The notes beneath the pieces are model-generated. The model did not search any database, was not told the DNA's origin, and saw only the letters and a program-made list of their open reading frames with translations. Of a stretch of DNA of 64,000 nucleotides, positions 6,428 to 14,402 are shown in pieces; position 1 is the stretch's first letter, and every line of letters starts with the position of its first letter. The position numbers were made by a program, and so were the translations under genes. The DNA comes from a virus. The stretch is from positions 62,001-126,000 of the IMG/VR virus record IMGVR_UViG_3300005288_000001; one strand, written 5' to 3'.

Positions 6428-7834
6428 TTAAAAGTTGAAGTCAAAGCCACCGCGCTTCTCAGCCGACTGTCCCTTTCCGAAACTAGTCTTATCAAAGGCT
6501 GGACCGGTGTCCTTGCCGCCAGAGTCAGCCAAGTCATCTTGGGCATCGTCTTCGACATTATACAACTTCATTCGAGCTTTGTCAACACCAACAACGAATC
6601 GCTTATAATAGCTTGGATCGCCATATCGATTCTTCAATTGCTTAATCATTAGCTGGTTCAACTCATCTAGCTCTTCAGTACGTATTATAGCTAGATAAAG
6701 ATCAAGCGCGTGGACGAGGCCCATAGACTCCGACGTATCGGTCATGGAAATATCCGACGAACCAATACCACCACGATTAACCTGGGTCGCCGTCAGGATA
6801 GGAACATTGTATTCCACAGCCAGACCACGGACTTCTTCGGCAATCGCCTTAACCGTCGTGTAGCTATTCGCGTTGGCGTTCGCACGGATACGCTGCGAGG
6901 CACAGATGTTCAGGTAATCGATAACGATCAAGTCTGGAACGAAACCACGCTTCTGCTTCAGATCCTCGATAAGAGCACGGAAGTGTCCAGCATGAGCACC
7001 GGAGGTTGGATACTCCTTGACGATTAGCTTACCAGTCGTACGGGAGGTAATCTTTCCCATACGCGAGTTGAACGTTCCCTGATCGATGTTTCTAAGTTGC
7101 TTGATCGGAGTATTGAACAGGTTCGCATCAATACGTTCCGCATAGCTGAACTCGGACATTTCCATCGAGATGATCAGGACGTTCTTACCCTGCATCAAAG
7201 TCGCTGCGGCGATGTGAGACATAACCAAAGACTTACCACCACCGGTTTCGGCGGCCAAACAGGTCAGGGTCTTGTTTCGTAAGCCGATACCATCCGTGAT
7301 CTTGTTGAGCAGATCAATGTCGAACTTGATACCAGTTTCTTGGGAGTGATAGTGTGCAAAACGATCGTCTGCATTCTCGAAGTAATCGTGACCAATGTTC
7401 GTGTCAAACGAAACGGCCAGGGCTTCTTGAAGCAGGGTTGGAATAGATTCTTGGGTACGCTTCTTGTCAACACCTTCCACAATCGCAATGGAATTGTAGA
7501 TAGCATTGTATACCGCCTTGGCCTTACAGAACTTCTCAGTTTCGTCTAGGAGCCATTGCTCGTTAACAGTTTCTGCCGCGAGCCCGTCAATAATTTCCGT
7601 CGTTGTTTTAATGTCCGCTTCCGTCAAATCCTTACGATTTGCAATAGCGATATTCAGCACCTCATGTGTACATGCCTTGGAGTACTTCTCAAAGAACTCC
7701 ACTGCGGATTCAATAAGCACTCGCTCATGACGATTCTCAAAGTATTCTGGCTTTAAGAAAGGTACAACCTTTCGGGTGTACTTTTCGTCATAGAGCAAGT
7801 GGGAAAGGATAGACTGCTCAATGCGTGCTGTCAA
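6428..7834 (-). CDS. 41: replicative DNA helicase, T4 gp41-like
   Basis: DnaB-type helicase that unwinds DNA 5'-3' ahead of the leading-strand polymerase. The Walker A motif is ETGGGKS, and nearby blocks (NVLIISMEMSE, KRGFVPDLIVIDYLNIC, NSYTTVKAIAEEVRGLAVE) closely match T4 gp41. At 468 residues it is close to the T4 length. The start appears to be TTG at 7834, since the first usable ATG is far inside the domain and the N-terminus IEQSILSHLLYDE aligns with T4. It follows the upstream gene by two bases. The C-terminus is GGFDFNF. Confidence 0.95.
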   Translation of the reverse strand: MTARIEQSILSHLLYDEKYTRKVVPFLKPEYFENRHERVLIESAVEFFEKYSKACTHEVLNIAIANRKDLTEADIKTTTEIIDGLAAETVNEQWLLDETEKFCKAKAVYNAIYNSIAIVEGVDKKRTQESIPTLLQEALAVSFDTNIGHDYFENADDRFAHYHSQETGIKFDIDLLNKITDGIGLRNKTLTCLAAETGGGKSLVMSHIAAATLMQGKNVLIISMEMSEFSYAERIDANLFNTPIKQLRNIDQGTFNSRMGKITSRTTGKLIVKEYPTSGAHAGHFRALIEDLKQKRGFVPDLIVIDYLNICASQRIRANANANSYTTVKAIAEEVRGLAVEYNVPILTATQVNRGGIGSSDISMTDTSESMGLVHALDLYLAIIRTEELDELNQLMIKQLKNRYGDPSYYKRFVVGVDKARMKLYNVEDDAQDDLADSGGKDTGPAFDKTSFGKGQSAEKRGGFDFNF

Positions 7835-7836
7835 GA

Positions 7837-8112
7837 TTAGGTTCCACCTGTGTAAATAATAGAGTTTTTCTGCACTCCTTCTCGAAGCAGGTCCGTCAGG
7901 TGATCACCTAATTCCTGCTCAAAGGCTTCAACATCGAATTCCTCGAGGGGATTTTCGATGATATCATAATCAAATTTAAGTGCCAGCTGATCGTTCTTTT
8001 TGTCTTCAAGCAGCTGAACCTTGGAGTAACTAAAAATTATACCCGCAAACGGTCCCTCTGTAAAGGCCAAGGCCTCGATTGGTCCGTTGATGTGGCTCTC
8101 AGTGTTTCTCAT
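7837..8112 (-). CDS. conserved hypothetical protein, 91 aa
   Basis: Acidic small protein (MRNTESHINGPIEALAFTEG at the start, IENPLEEFDVEAFEQELGDH in the middle). It sits between uvsX and helicase 41, a position where T4-like phages of marine hosts often carry small conserved genes. It overlaps the next upstream gene by 14 bases. No function can be assigned. Confidence 0.65.
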   Translation of the reverse strand: MRNTESHINGPIEALAFTEGPFAGIIFSYSKVQLLEDKKNDQLALKFDYDIIENPLEEFDVEAFEQELGDHLTDLLREGVQKNSIIYTGGT

Positions 8113-8320
8113 TTACACCCTTCGTAATGTAGTCGGCTGGATAATGTGCTCCGTTAGGGAGTCGAATGTAGAACTTGTCCCATGGAACAGTCATGTAATA
8201 GGTCGTCAGGATAACATCGAATGGACCGGTGATAACATCGATCCATCGCTCACCCTGGAAACCCACCAAGACACATCCCTTCTTGTACTCGAAAAGCTGC
8301 TCGATGATTTCCTTCTTCAT
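8099..8320 (-). CDS. hypothetical protein, 73 aa
   Basis: Small protein beginning MKKEIIEQLFEYKKGCVLVG and containing PWDKFYIRLPNGAHYPADY. It starts immediately after the uvsX stop codon and overlaps the next gene, so it is part of the uvsX-41 operon. Not recognised. Confidence 0.65.
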   Translation of the reverse strand: MKKEIIEQLFEYKKGCVLVGFQGERWIDVITGPFDVILTTYYMTVPWDKFYIRLPNGAHYPADYITKGVNEKH

Positions 8321-9439
8321 TTATTCCACCTTTAGGTTAATTCCAATTGGTTCGTCTAGGTCGGAGTAGTCGTCATCCAGAAGTGAATCTGCAATGTCGT
8401 CATCCATATCGCTAGACATGATGTTACCGTTCGCTACTTGGTACTTCTGACGAATCCATTCCTTGAACGTTTCATCTGCCAGAATCTGATTCCAGAACAC
8501 CGAGTGATTCGTCTGCGCTTCACGCCAGTTCTTTTCCTCGATCTCACCAGTACCAGTGTTCACACGAGCGTACCAGCCGTTCTTTGGCTTGATAACGTGG
8601 CCGGATTCAAGTGCCATATCCAACAGACCGGACCACTTGTTAATCCCCTTCTCGTACATAACGTTGATAATGATCTTCGACTTTTCGCGAACGTAACGTG
8701 ACTTCTCAACATTAATCACGAAGTTCCAACCAACGATCTCAGTACCGTCCTTCTCTTGCTGACGACCGATAATGTAGATGTTATCTGCCGAGTAGTAAAT
8801 ACCCGTACCACCAGAAACGACTGCCTTCGAGTACATTTCCTGGGTTTGGTATGTATGGTTAACAACGTCCATCTTGATGTCCTTCAACTTCAAGTGAGGA
8901 GTGACCATACGGAAGACCGACTTCAGCTGTTTAGCACGAGTCATGTCGCCAACCGACTTACTATCAAGAGCGTCGTCAACTTCCTTCTTGGATGCCAGGT
9001 TACCAATCGAGTCAACAGCGATGAATACCTTATCACCACGTTCGATACCGTCCAGCTGGTTCATGACGTCAAATTTGAATTCTTCGATGTTGGTAATCGG
9101 AACGTGTAGCACACGAGACATGTCGATGTTGTATGCCTGGAAGTATGCTTGGGGAGTACCAAACTCACTATCATAGAAGATACAGATTGAGTCCTTATAC
9201 TTGTCCAGATACGACTTGATCATCAGGAGAAGATAGGAGGTCTTGAAGTGCTTGGAAGGACCGGCCCAGATGGTCAGGCCAGGTTCAAATCCACCATCAA
9301 GGTCACCCGAAAGGGCAACGTTAATTGCGGGGACTTGGGTTGTGATCATGTCCTTCTTATGGAAGAACTTAGAAACAGCTAGAACAGCCGTATCCTTGAT
9401 CGTTGAGTTTTTCTGTAGTTTATCGAGTAGTTTGGACAT
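8321..9439 (-). CDS. uvsX: RecA-like recombinase UvsX
   Basis: Strand-exchange protein that pairs single-stranded DNA with a homologous duplex, driving recombination-dependent replication. Walker A is GPSKHFKTS, the T4 UvsX form, with the core CIFYDSEFGTPQAYFQAY and FIAVDSIGNLASKKEVDDA. The 372-residue length fits. The acidic C-terminus (MDDDIADSLLDDDYSDLDEP) is typical of UvsX/RecA. UvsY, UvsW, gp46 and gp47 are elsewhere in the window. No obvious ribosome site precedes the ATG. Confidence 0.97.
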   Translation of the reverse strand: MSKLLDKLQKNSTIKDTAVLAVSKFFHKKDMITTQVPAINVALSGDLDGGFEPGLTIWAGPSKHFKTSYLLLMIKSYLDKYKDSICIFYDSEFGTPQAYFQAYNIDMSRVLHVPITNIEEFKFDVMNQLDGIERGDKVFIAVDSIGNLASKKEVDDALDSKSVGDMTRAKQLKSVFRMVTPHLKLKDIKMDVVNHTYQTQEMYSKAVVSGGTGIYYSADNIYIIGRQQEKDGTEIVGWNFVINVEKSRYVREKSKIIINVMYEKGINKWSGLLDMALESGHVIKPKNGWYARVNTGTGEIEEKNWREAQTNHSVFWNQILADETFKEWIRQKYQVANGNIMSSDMDDDIADSLLDDDYSDLDEPIGINLKVE

Positions 9440-9462
9440 ATGTGTTAGAAGTATAGTAAAAT

Positions 9463-9478
9463 AGTAAGAAGCCTTACT
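9463..9478 (-). other. small hairpin after gene 43
   Basis: AGTAAG-GCTT-CTTACT (leftward) forms a 6-bp stem right after the polymerase stop, followed by ATTTTAC. It may be a weak terminator or an RNA-end protector between gene 43 and uvsX. The stem is AT-rich, so the support is modest. Confidence 0.35.
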
Positions 9479-12018
9479 TAGCCGAAGAAATCTTCAAGCG
9501 ATGCAGTCTCCTCAGCCGCCCACCCAAGAGGACCAATAACGGCGTTCAACGGTGCCAGGAAGGCTTTATCAAACATCGTGTCGTAGTCAATGTGCTGGTC
9601 AATCTTGAACTCTGCAGGGATCTTACTGATGTACGAAATAACGTTTTCGTGAAACGCGTTGGGCATACGGAGGTACGTATATTTGACCTTGTCTCCTTCC
9701 TGGATCATCGGATATTTGGTGTCGATCTTAAGTCGCTTCGCATGATGGTTGAAGAGCAGGGCGCCACGAACTTGGATAGGTGTGCCGGAACGATAGACCG
9801 GACTACCGGACCACTTGGCCAATCCATTACAACCACGAGGGAATGCAATCTCATTCACGTCCAACTTCATAAATTCCTGACGCGTATTCGCCACCAGCTT
9901 CTGTACGGACTTTTCGTCACCATACAGAACTGTCTCAACGGCGGAACGCAACTGTGTACGAACCACTGCTGGAGTAGACGACTTAACCAGGGCCAGACCA
10001 CGCACCTTCAACTTCGGCTTCTCATAACGAACACCTTCAGAGTCCCACACGCTGAGCGCGTAGTTCTTCTTGGCAACGAAGACCGAAACGTCAGCAAGAA
10101 CTTCTCGCTTCATGGACATCGCTTGTTTATACGAGTTCATGTATTTCGCCAGGTCTTCATACGATTGCTTAATCAGCGGCTGGATGACCTGCTCACAGAC
10201 CTTATCCATGAAGTCAATCTGGGACTTCACATCCTTGCCCGGCATCGTCTTATCTACAAGAGCCTCAAGAGTCAGGTAGAACGCGTCCGTGTCAATCGTG
10301 ATAACGTAATCCTTATCCTTCGTACCAAGAATCTTGTTCATCTTCTCGTTCATACGGTTAGCCATCCAGCGAATTGCCAGCTGACCAGATAGGGTAATGC
10401 CTTCGGCGATACGGAGATCGTAATAGCGGAAGTAGTTGGAACCGATCGCACCATAAGCCGAGTTCAGCTGAATCTTACGAGCCAGCTGCAGATTGTTCAG
10501 GCGAGCAATTTCATTGAGCAGGCTTGAGTCCTTCGTCTTCTCATACTTATCCTCAAGCGCAAGCATTTCCTTCTTAAACTTCTTACGTTCAGCATACATC
10601 TTCTCCATCAGGAACGGCAAGAAGCCTTGCTTAGACCTGGTATAGCAGACGCCGTTGGCCGTCATCGTCGCGTTGTTATCGTAGAGCCATTGAAGGTCCG
10701 TATCCTGTTCCAGGAGCCCATCCACTGTCACGTTGAAACGCTTATCCTGGATCATTGTCTCAGGACTGATGTTTGCCCACATCATAATGTGTGGATACAG
10801 ACTGTCCAAGTCGAACGAGGCGACGTTACGGTGCTTACCGACAATCGGAGGCTTAACGTAAGCTCCTTCGAACTGGCCACCCTTGCTGGTATGGGTCTTG
10901 TTCGGGATAACGATCTTCAGGTCACGGAAGTGATTGTAAATCAGGACGTCCCAGACTCGAATCTGACCAGACACGTCTTCATAGTTAACCTTCGCGTCAT
11001 AGGCCACCGTCAGCGTCAGGTCTAGCAGCTTATGCTTCGCGTCAATACCACGGACAATTTCATTGTCGATAATATTGTATGCTACGAACTTGTCCCAGTT
11101 CCCTTCATAGAATGCTCGGAAGGTATCGAACTCATCGTGGTTCAGTTTCTTTCGCTTCAGTTCTACGTCACCGATGTGGTCCAGACGATAGTTCTCTTGC
11201 TTCGGAATCGATGTCGACTTCTTATAGATTTCGATGTAATCGATGGCAGAAATACCGGCGATGAAGTAATAGATGGTCGTGTCTTCCTCAACGACTACTC
11301 GCTTCTCACGGATGACACCCCATGGCGAAATTTGCTTTGCGAAGTCTTCTCCCATCACCTTAATCATCCGACGAATCATGTAGGGGACGTCGAAGGTATC
11401 GATGTTCCAACCAGTGATAACGTCTGGATAATTATTGGCCCAGAACTTCATGAACTCTTTGAAGAGCGAAATCTCATCGGCACAGATCGTCTTCTCAATG
11501 ACAGGAATATTCTCCGGGTCATGCTCAAAGTATTCCTTCTTGATGGTAAAGTCTTTGGCCGAGAAGACATGATAGCGTTTGTGGAGGCTATCATAGAAGG
11601 AGATAAGCAGCACTTCCTGGTCGGTGGTTTCCATGTTCGGGAAGCCGTTTTCAGCACGGGTCTCGATGTCCAGGAAGTAGGTCCGAATCATATTCATATC
11701 CGGAGAACGAATGCCAGGATATGTGTCGGCGATGTACTGATACTCATAGCTGGTCATTCCATAGACGTTGAATCCATGGACATCCTTGTACTGCTCAATG
11801 AAGTTTCTACAGTCTTTGATGCTACCAGGCTTTACTGGATAGACTGGTTTACCCTCAAGAGTCGTCCACTCTGAGGTCACGCCTGTTTTCTTGGCGTCCG
11901 TGAAAAGCGTTGGTTCGAACTTGACCTTGCGCATGAATCTTTCGCCATTCCGAAAGTATCCACGTTCTAAAATCTGATTCCCGTATTGGAAAACGTTAAG
12001 GTAATTGTCTTGGCTCAT
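9478..12018 (-). CDS. 43: family B DNA polymerase, T4 gp43-like
   Basis: Replicative polymerase with 3'-5' exonuclease. Exonuclease motif I is FLDIET (D117, E119). The polymerase motifs are FDLDSLYPHI (A), RKIQLNSAYGAIGSNYF (B) and ITIDTDAFYL (C). Motif C keeps the two aspartates but has Ala and Thr-Ile where T4 has Ser and Tyr-Gly. At 846 residues it is a little shorter than T4 gp43 (about 900). The C-terminus SLEDFFG corresponds to the T4 gp43 tail that binds the gp45 clamp. GGAG precedes the ATG, and a large hairpin lies just upstream. Confidence 0.97.
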   Translation of the reverse strand: MSQDNYLNVFQYGNQILERGYFRNGERFMRKVKFEPTLFTDAKKTGVTSEWTTLEGKPVYPVKPGSIKDCRNFIEQYKDVHGFNVYGMTSYEYQYIADTYPGIRSPDMNMIRTYFLDIETRAENGFPNMETTDQEVLLISFYDSLHKRYHVFSAKDFTIKKEYFEHDPENIPVIEKTICADEISLFKEFMKFWANNYPDVITGWNIDTFDVPYMIRRMIKVMGEDFAKQISPWGVIREKRVVVEEDTTIYYFIAGISAIDYIEIYKKSTSIPKQENYRLDHIGDVELKRKKLNHDEFDTFRAFYEGNWDKFVAYNIIDNEIVRGIDAKHKLLDLTLTVAYDAKVNYEDVSGQIRVWDVLIYNHFRDLKIVIPNKTHTSKGGQFEGAYVKPPIVGKHRNVASFDLDSLYPHIMMWANISPETMIQDKRFNVTVDGLLEQDTDLQWLYDNNATMTANGVCYTRSKQGFLPFLMEKMYAERKKFKKEMLALEDKYEKTKDSSLLNEIARLNNLQLARKIQLNSAYGAIGSNYFRYYDLRIAEGITLSGQLAIRWMANRMNEKMNKILGTKDKDYVITIDTDAFYLTLEALVDKTMPGKDVKSQIDFMDKVCEQVIQPLIKQSYEDLAKYMNSYKQAMSMKREVLADVSVFVAKKNYALSVWDSEGVRYEKPKLKVRGLALVKSSTPAVVRTQLRSAVETVLYGDEKSVQKLVANTRQEFMKLDVNEIAFPRGCNGLAKWSGSPVYRSGTPIQVRGALLFNHHAKRLKIDTKYPMIQEGDKVKYTYLRMPNAFHENVISYISKIPAEFKIDQHIDYDTMFDKAFLAPLNAVIGPLGWAAEETASLEDFFG

Positions 12019-12035
12019 TAATCTCCAAAGGTAAA

Positions 12036-12067
12036 AAGACCGGTTACCACCTATTGTAACCGGTCTT
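12036..12067 (-). promoter_or_regulatory. hairpin upstream of gene 43: candidate autoregulatory operator and/or terminator
   Basis: Leftward, AAGACCGGTTAC-AATAGGTG-GTAACCGGTCTT forms a perfect 12-bp stem with an 8-base loop, followed by TTTACC and then the gene 43 ribosome site (TTTGGAG) and ATG at 12018. T4 gp43 represses its own translation by binding an RNA hairpin with an 8-base loop (AAUAACUC) next to its ribosome site. The loop here has the same length and starts with the same four bases. The T run also suits an intrinsic terminator for the genes upstream. Confidence 0.7.
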
Positions 12068-12085
12068 GGAGGGTTTGGCTAGTTT

Positions 12086-12241
12086 TCAGCTTTTACTGTT
12101 CGCTGCCATAAAGATTTTCTTGTACGAAGCGATGCTGCCCATGAAGTTGATGTGGCAAGCGTCTTTGTCTTTCATCGGCTGCACCTTATTCAAGTGCTCG
12201 ATAAAATGCTTCCAGGCTTCTTCAAGTTCCGTAGAAGTCAT
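12086..12241 (-). CDS. hypothetical protein, 51 aa
   Basis: Short protein MTSTELEEAWKHFIEHL... ending MAANSKS. Its ATG at 12241 overlaps the end of the preceding gene by 20 bases. It is the last gene before the large hairpin in front of gene 43. No known domain. Confidence 0.5.
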   Translation of the reverse strand: MTSTELEEAWKHFIEHLNKVQPMKDKDACHINFMGSIASYKKIFMAANSKS

Positions 12242-12449
12242 TGACTAGTTTCGTTAGTGATGCCATATCTTGGGCTACTGTCAACGGCGAACGCGACTTG
12301 AACACGTCGACTTGGTTGACTGTATCGATTACAAGGCTGGCTCGTGCCATCAAGTCTTGAGGAACTGACTTAAAGGTCCCCTCGACCAGGAAGTTCTGGA
12401 CTTGTGATCCGCTCCTTGCACTGAACGCGGAGAACTGTAAGAAAATCAC
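12222..12449 (-). CDS. hypothetical protein, 75 aa
   Basis: Starts with GTG, which overlaps the dexA stop (GTGA). The sequence runs MIFLQFSAFSARSGSQVQNF through to LTKLVNDFYGT, with no recognisable motif. The overlap with dexA is the main evidence that it is a gene. Confidence 0.55.
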   Translation of the reverse strand: MIFLQFSAFSARSGSQVQNFLVEGTFKSVPQDLMARASLVIDTVNQVDVFKSRSPLTVAQDMASLTKLVNDFYGT

Positions 12450-13006
12450 TTGCCGTACCTCATCATCATAATGTCGTATGCGCAGTCATGGACTGGGTCG
12501 TGCTTCTTGACTTCGGTCTTATCGAAGCCAGGAACATCGCAGTATCCATTCTTGGCCGTTTCACATAGCAAATCAATTGCCGTACGAACGTCTCGATACA
12601 CCCAGAATTTGGCTAGATCAGGGACCCCGGCCGAACGTGTGAGCGAATCGATGGCGAGTTGGTCGAGCGAACCTCGAACCCAAATCGTATCTCCCTTGAC
12701 AGGAGCATTCTTGTAGTAGTCGCGAAGCGCATCCATACCTTCGTCCACATCATGATCGAGAGCATGAGGGACGAGACTCAGGTTGCGAGCGTGATCAGAT
12801 TGTTGTGCCCACCAGTCGAGGGTGGACTTATCCGTCGAACGCTTGTACTTCTTGATCTGCTCGGAAGCATCAAACTTGATAAACTTAGCTCGCTTGATCA
12901 AGTCATTGTAGGTGAATTCTTCTTCATGCGTCCAATGAATGATCGCAGCGGAAAGAACGACGGAGGTGGATTCAATACCTGCCGTCTCAATGTCGAACAT
13001 GAACAT
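12446..13006 (-). CDS. dexA: exonuclease A, DexA-like
   Basis: DEDD-family 3'-5' exonuclease. FDIETAG carries the first Asp/Glu pair, and the last motif is HDPVHDCAYDIMMMRY, very close to T4 DexA. KSTLDWWAQQS and YRDVRTAIDLL also match. The 186-residue length is somewhat shorter than T4 DexA. It starts in the TAATG overlap with the upstream small gene. T4 DexA is not essential and is thought to degrade single-stranded DNA. Confidence 0.9.
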   Translation of the reverse strand: MFMFDIETAGIESTSVVLSAAIIHWTHEEEFTYNDLIKRAKFIKFDASEQIKKYKRSTDKSTLDWWAQQSDHARNLSLVPHALDHDVDEGMDALRDYYKNAPVKGDTIWVRGSLDQLAIDSLTRSAGVPDLAKFWVYRDVRTAIDLLCETAKNGYCDVPGFDKTEVKKHDPVHDCAYDIMMMRYGK

Positions 13007-13137
13007 TAGCTTTGTGCGGCAATTGCCGTTGTTCGCATGTGAATTGGGGGATTCAGTAGATCATTGATCATACGAGCCCAGGCATCATCTGCCAGAGCAC
13101 CCAACTTCATGTAGGTTTCGAAGAAGGGATTAAGCAT
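13006..13137 (-). CDS. hypothetical protein, 43 aa
   Basis: Very small ORF (MLNPFFETYMKLGALADDAW...). The frame is open further upstream, but the ATG at 13137 overlaps the stop of the previous gene (ATGCTTAA), and its TAA overlaps the dexA ATG. The double overlap supports translation. Function unknown. Confidence 0.5.
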   Translation of the reverse strand: MLNPFFETYMKLGALADDAWARMINDLLNPPIHMRTTAIAAQS

Positions 13138-13399
13138 TGCCGCCACCACGCAGAACGATACGAGCCATGGTGGAGACTGCTGCGCCGTCGCCAGCGTCAG
13201 CAAAGTCCTTTGCCATGAAGTAGAGAGGCGAGATCACCTTCTCTTGCTTGCCGGTCGTTTCGTTGATTTGGAACGAGGTCATCTGTTCCTTAATGAAACG
13301 GAGCGGGCGCACGATAATGGCTGGACCAAGGGCTTGCCATGCAGCCAGCTTTGCCTTCTTGGCGGCAATACGGTTTTCGGTGTCGAATTGTAGAGTCAT
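13130..13399 (-). CDS. hypothetical protein, 89 aa
   Basis: Small basic-to-neutral protein (MTLQFDTENRIAAKKAKLAAW... to VLRGGGNA) in the dexA operon. A purine-rich AAGAAAC stretch precedes the ATG at 13399. No domain recognised. Confidence 0.6.
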   Translation of the reverse strand: MTLQFDTENRIAAKKAKLAAWQALGPAIIVRPLRFIKEQMTSFQINETTGKQEKVISPLYFMAKDFADAGDGAAVSTMARIVLRGGGNA

Positions 13400-13413
13400 T
13401 TGTTTCTTTCTGA

Positions 13414-13869
13414 TTAGTCGTGCGAGTATTCGTCGACGCTGATGCCTTCTTTGGTGGCGGTCACACGAACATGGTTACCGAAGAGCGCTTCGAACAAGTC
13501 ATCCATCACGCTGAAACCCCAGAGGCCGGTCAGCTCATCCATGGCTGCTTCTTCAGCTGCTGTTGGTGTACCTGAATATTCGCCATAAGCGTCTTCACCA
13601 TACAGCCAAGAATCTTCAAGTTCGCTCTCGAGTTCATCGTACTCGATTTCACCATCTGCATCGTTCGTGAACGTAGGATAGTTCACACTGAAGACACATT
13701 CATCGCCGTCATTGAAGTATGGTGAATACTGAGTCCAGGTGAACTTGGCAATGCCGGGATTTACTTCGAAGAACTTCTTAAATTCTTCAGTCAGGAGGGT
13801 CTTACCATTCTCAATAAATGCTGCTTGGGCGGCAGCAATTTCTTTGACCATATCAATCAATGTACTCAT
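13414..13869 (-). CDS. acidic hypothetical protein, 151 aa
   Basis: Strongly acidic (for example EIEYDELESELEDSWLYGED), with a helical N-terminus (MSTLIDMVKEIAAAQAAF). It overlaps the upstream gene by 17 bases. The charge could suit a DNA-mimic or a protein partner, but no family is recognised and no function is claimed. Confidence 0.65.
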   Translation of the reverse strand: MSTLIDMVKEIAAAQAAFIENGKTLLTEEFKKFFEVNPGIAKFTWTQYSPYFNDGDECVFSVNYPTFTNDADGEIEYDELESELEDSWLYGEDAYGEYSGTPTAAEEAAMDELTGLWGFSVMDDLFEALFGNHVRVTATKEGISVDEYSHD

Positions 13870-14236
13870 TGTCGTCTTTCTTAAAAGGAATAAATGTGGC
13901 CTTAGCCGTGTTACGTTTCTCGGTACCAGACATCCAAGGCTGGATTGTCATGTTCAGAAGATACTGCTCCATCGTTGGGATGAAACCGAGGTCTTGTAGA
14001 ATATGATCTTCAGCAACATCACGGGGCGAATATTCTTTGCCATCGGAGTTGAGTCGAGTTCTACCGAATACTTGCTCTACGATAAAGCAGCCAAAGGCAG
14101 AATGTAGAATTGCCCTATGGCGAATGTCAGGCATCGCTGCTTTGGAGCTATCGATGAAGTCGTCGATGTCGGCATAGTCTTCAGCCTTGCCGCCATACTT
14201 CTTCACATGGATTCGACTATGCAGAAACGGCTTCAT
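13853..14236 (-). CDS. conserved hypothetical protein with His-rich core, 127 aa
   Basis: The core DIRHRAILHSAFGCFIVEQVFG followed by AEDHILQDLGFIPTMEQYL has several conserved-looking His, Asp and Glu residues, as in a family of small proteins seen in phages and bacteria (possibly DUF6915; not verified). The His/Asp pattern hints at metal binding. The start overlaps the previous stop by four bases. Confidence 0.65.
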   Translation of the reverse strand: MKPFLHSRIHVKKYGGKAEDYADIDDFIDSSKAAMPDIRHRAILHSAFGCFIVEQVFGRTRLNSDGKEYSPRDVAEDHILQDLGFIPTMEQYLLNMTIQPWMSGTEKRNTAKATFIPFKKDDNEYID

Positions 14237-14373
14237 TTCATGCTAGCCGTGGCATCAACGAGAAGAAGGATACCAAGCAAAAGCCAGAATGAAATGGTGA
14301 AAGCATTTATACCATTCTGTCCGAGGATGTATCCAAACAACCCGTACAAAAGCAAGCTTAGAATAAGTTTCAT
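14233..14373 (-). CDS. small membrane protein, 46 aa
   Basis: MKLILSLLLYGLFGYILG, then FTISFWLLLGILLLVDA, gives two hydrophobic stretches that could span a membrane. AGAGG precedes the ATG by five bases, and the stop overlaps the next gene's start. Short, but well supported by the ribosome site and overlap. It may act in the inner membrane; role unknown. Confidence 0.6.
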   Translation of the reverse strand: MKLILSLLLYGLFGYILGQNGINAFTISFWLLLGILLLVDATASMK

Positions 14374-14382
14374 ATTACCTCT

Positions 14383-14388
14383 ATTATA
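14383..14388 (-). promoter_or_regulatory. TATAAT box, possible promoter -10
   Basis: GGTTATAATAGAGG just upstream of the small membrane protein gene matches similar boxes at 21127, 25131 and 31327. I see no good -35. A start at the usual distance would leave almost no leader, so this is weak. Confidence 0.3.
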
Positions 14389-14402
14389 ACCGCTGGACTG
14401 GA

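Noticed and set aside
6428-6450. Helicase C-terminus GGFDFNF as a clamp-binding tail
   Set aside because: It is hydrophobic and acidic but lacks the S/T-L-E-D-F-F order; helicase gp41 is not known to bind the clamp this way.
9592-10392. Plus-strand open frame of 266 codons
   Set aside because: Opposite the polymerase coding region and without its own start signals or motifs.
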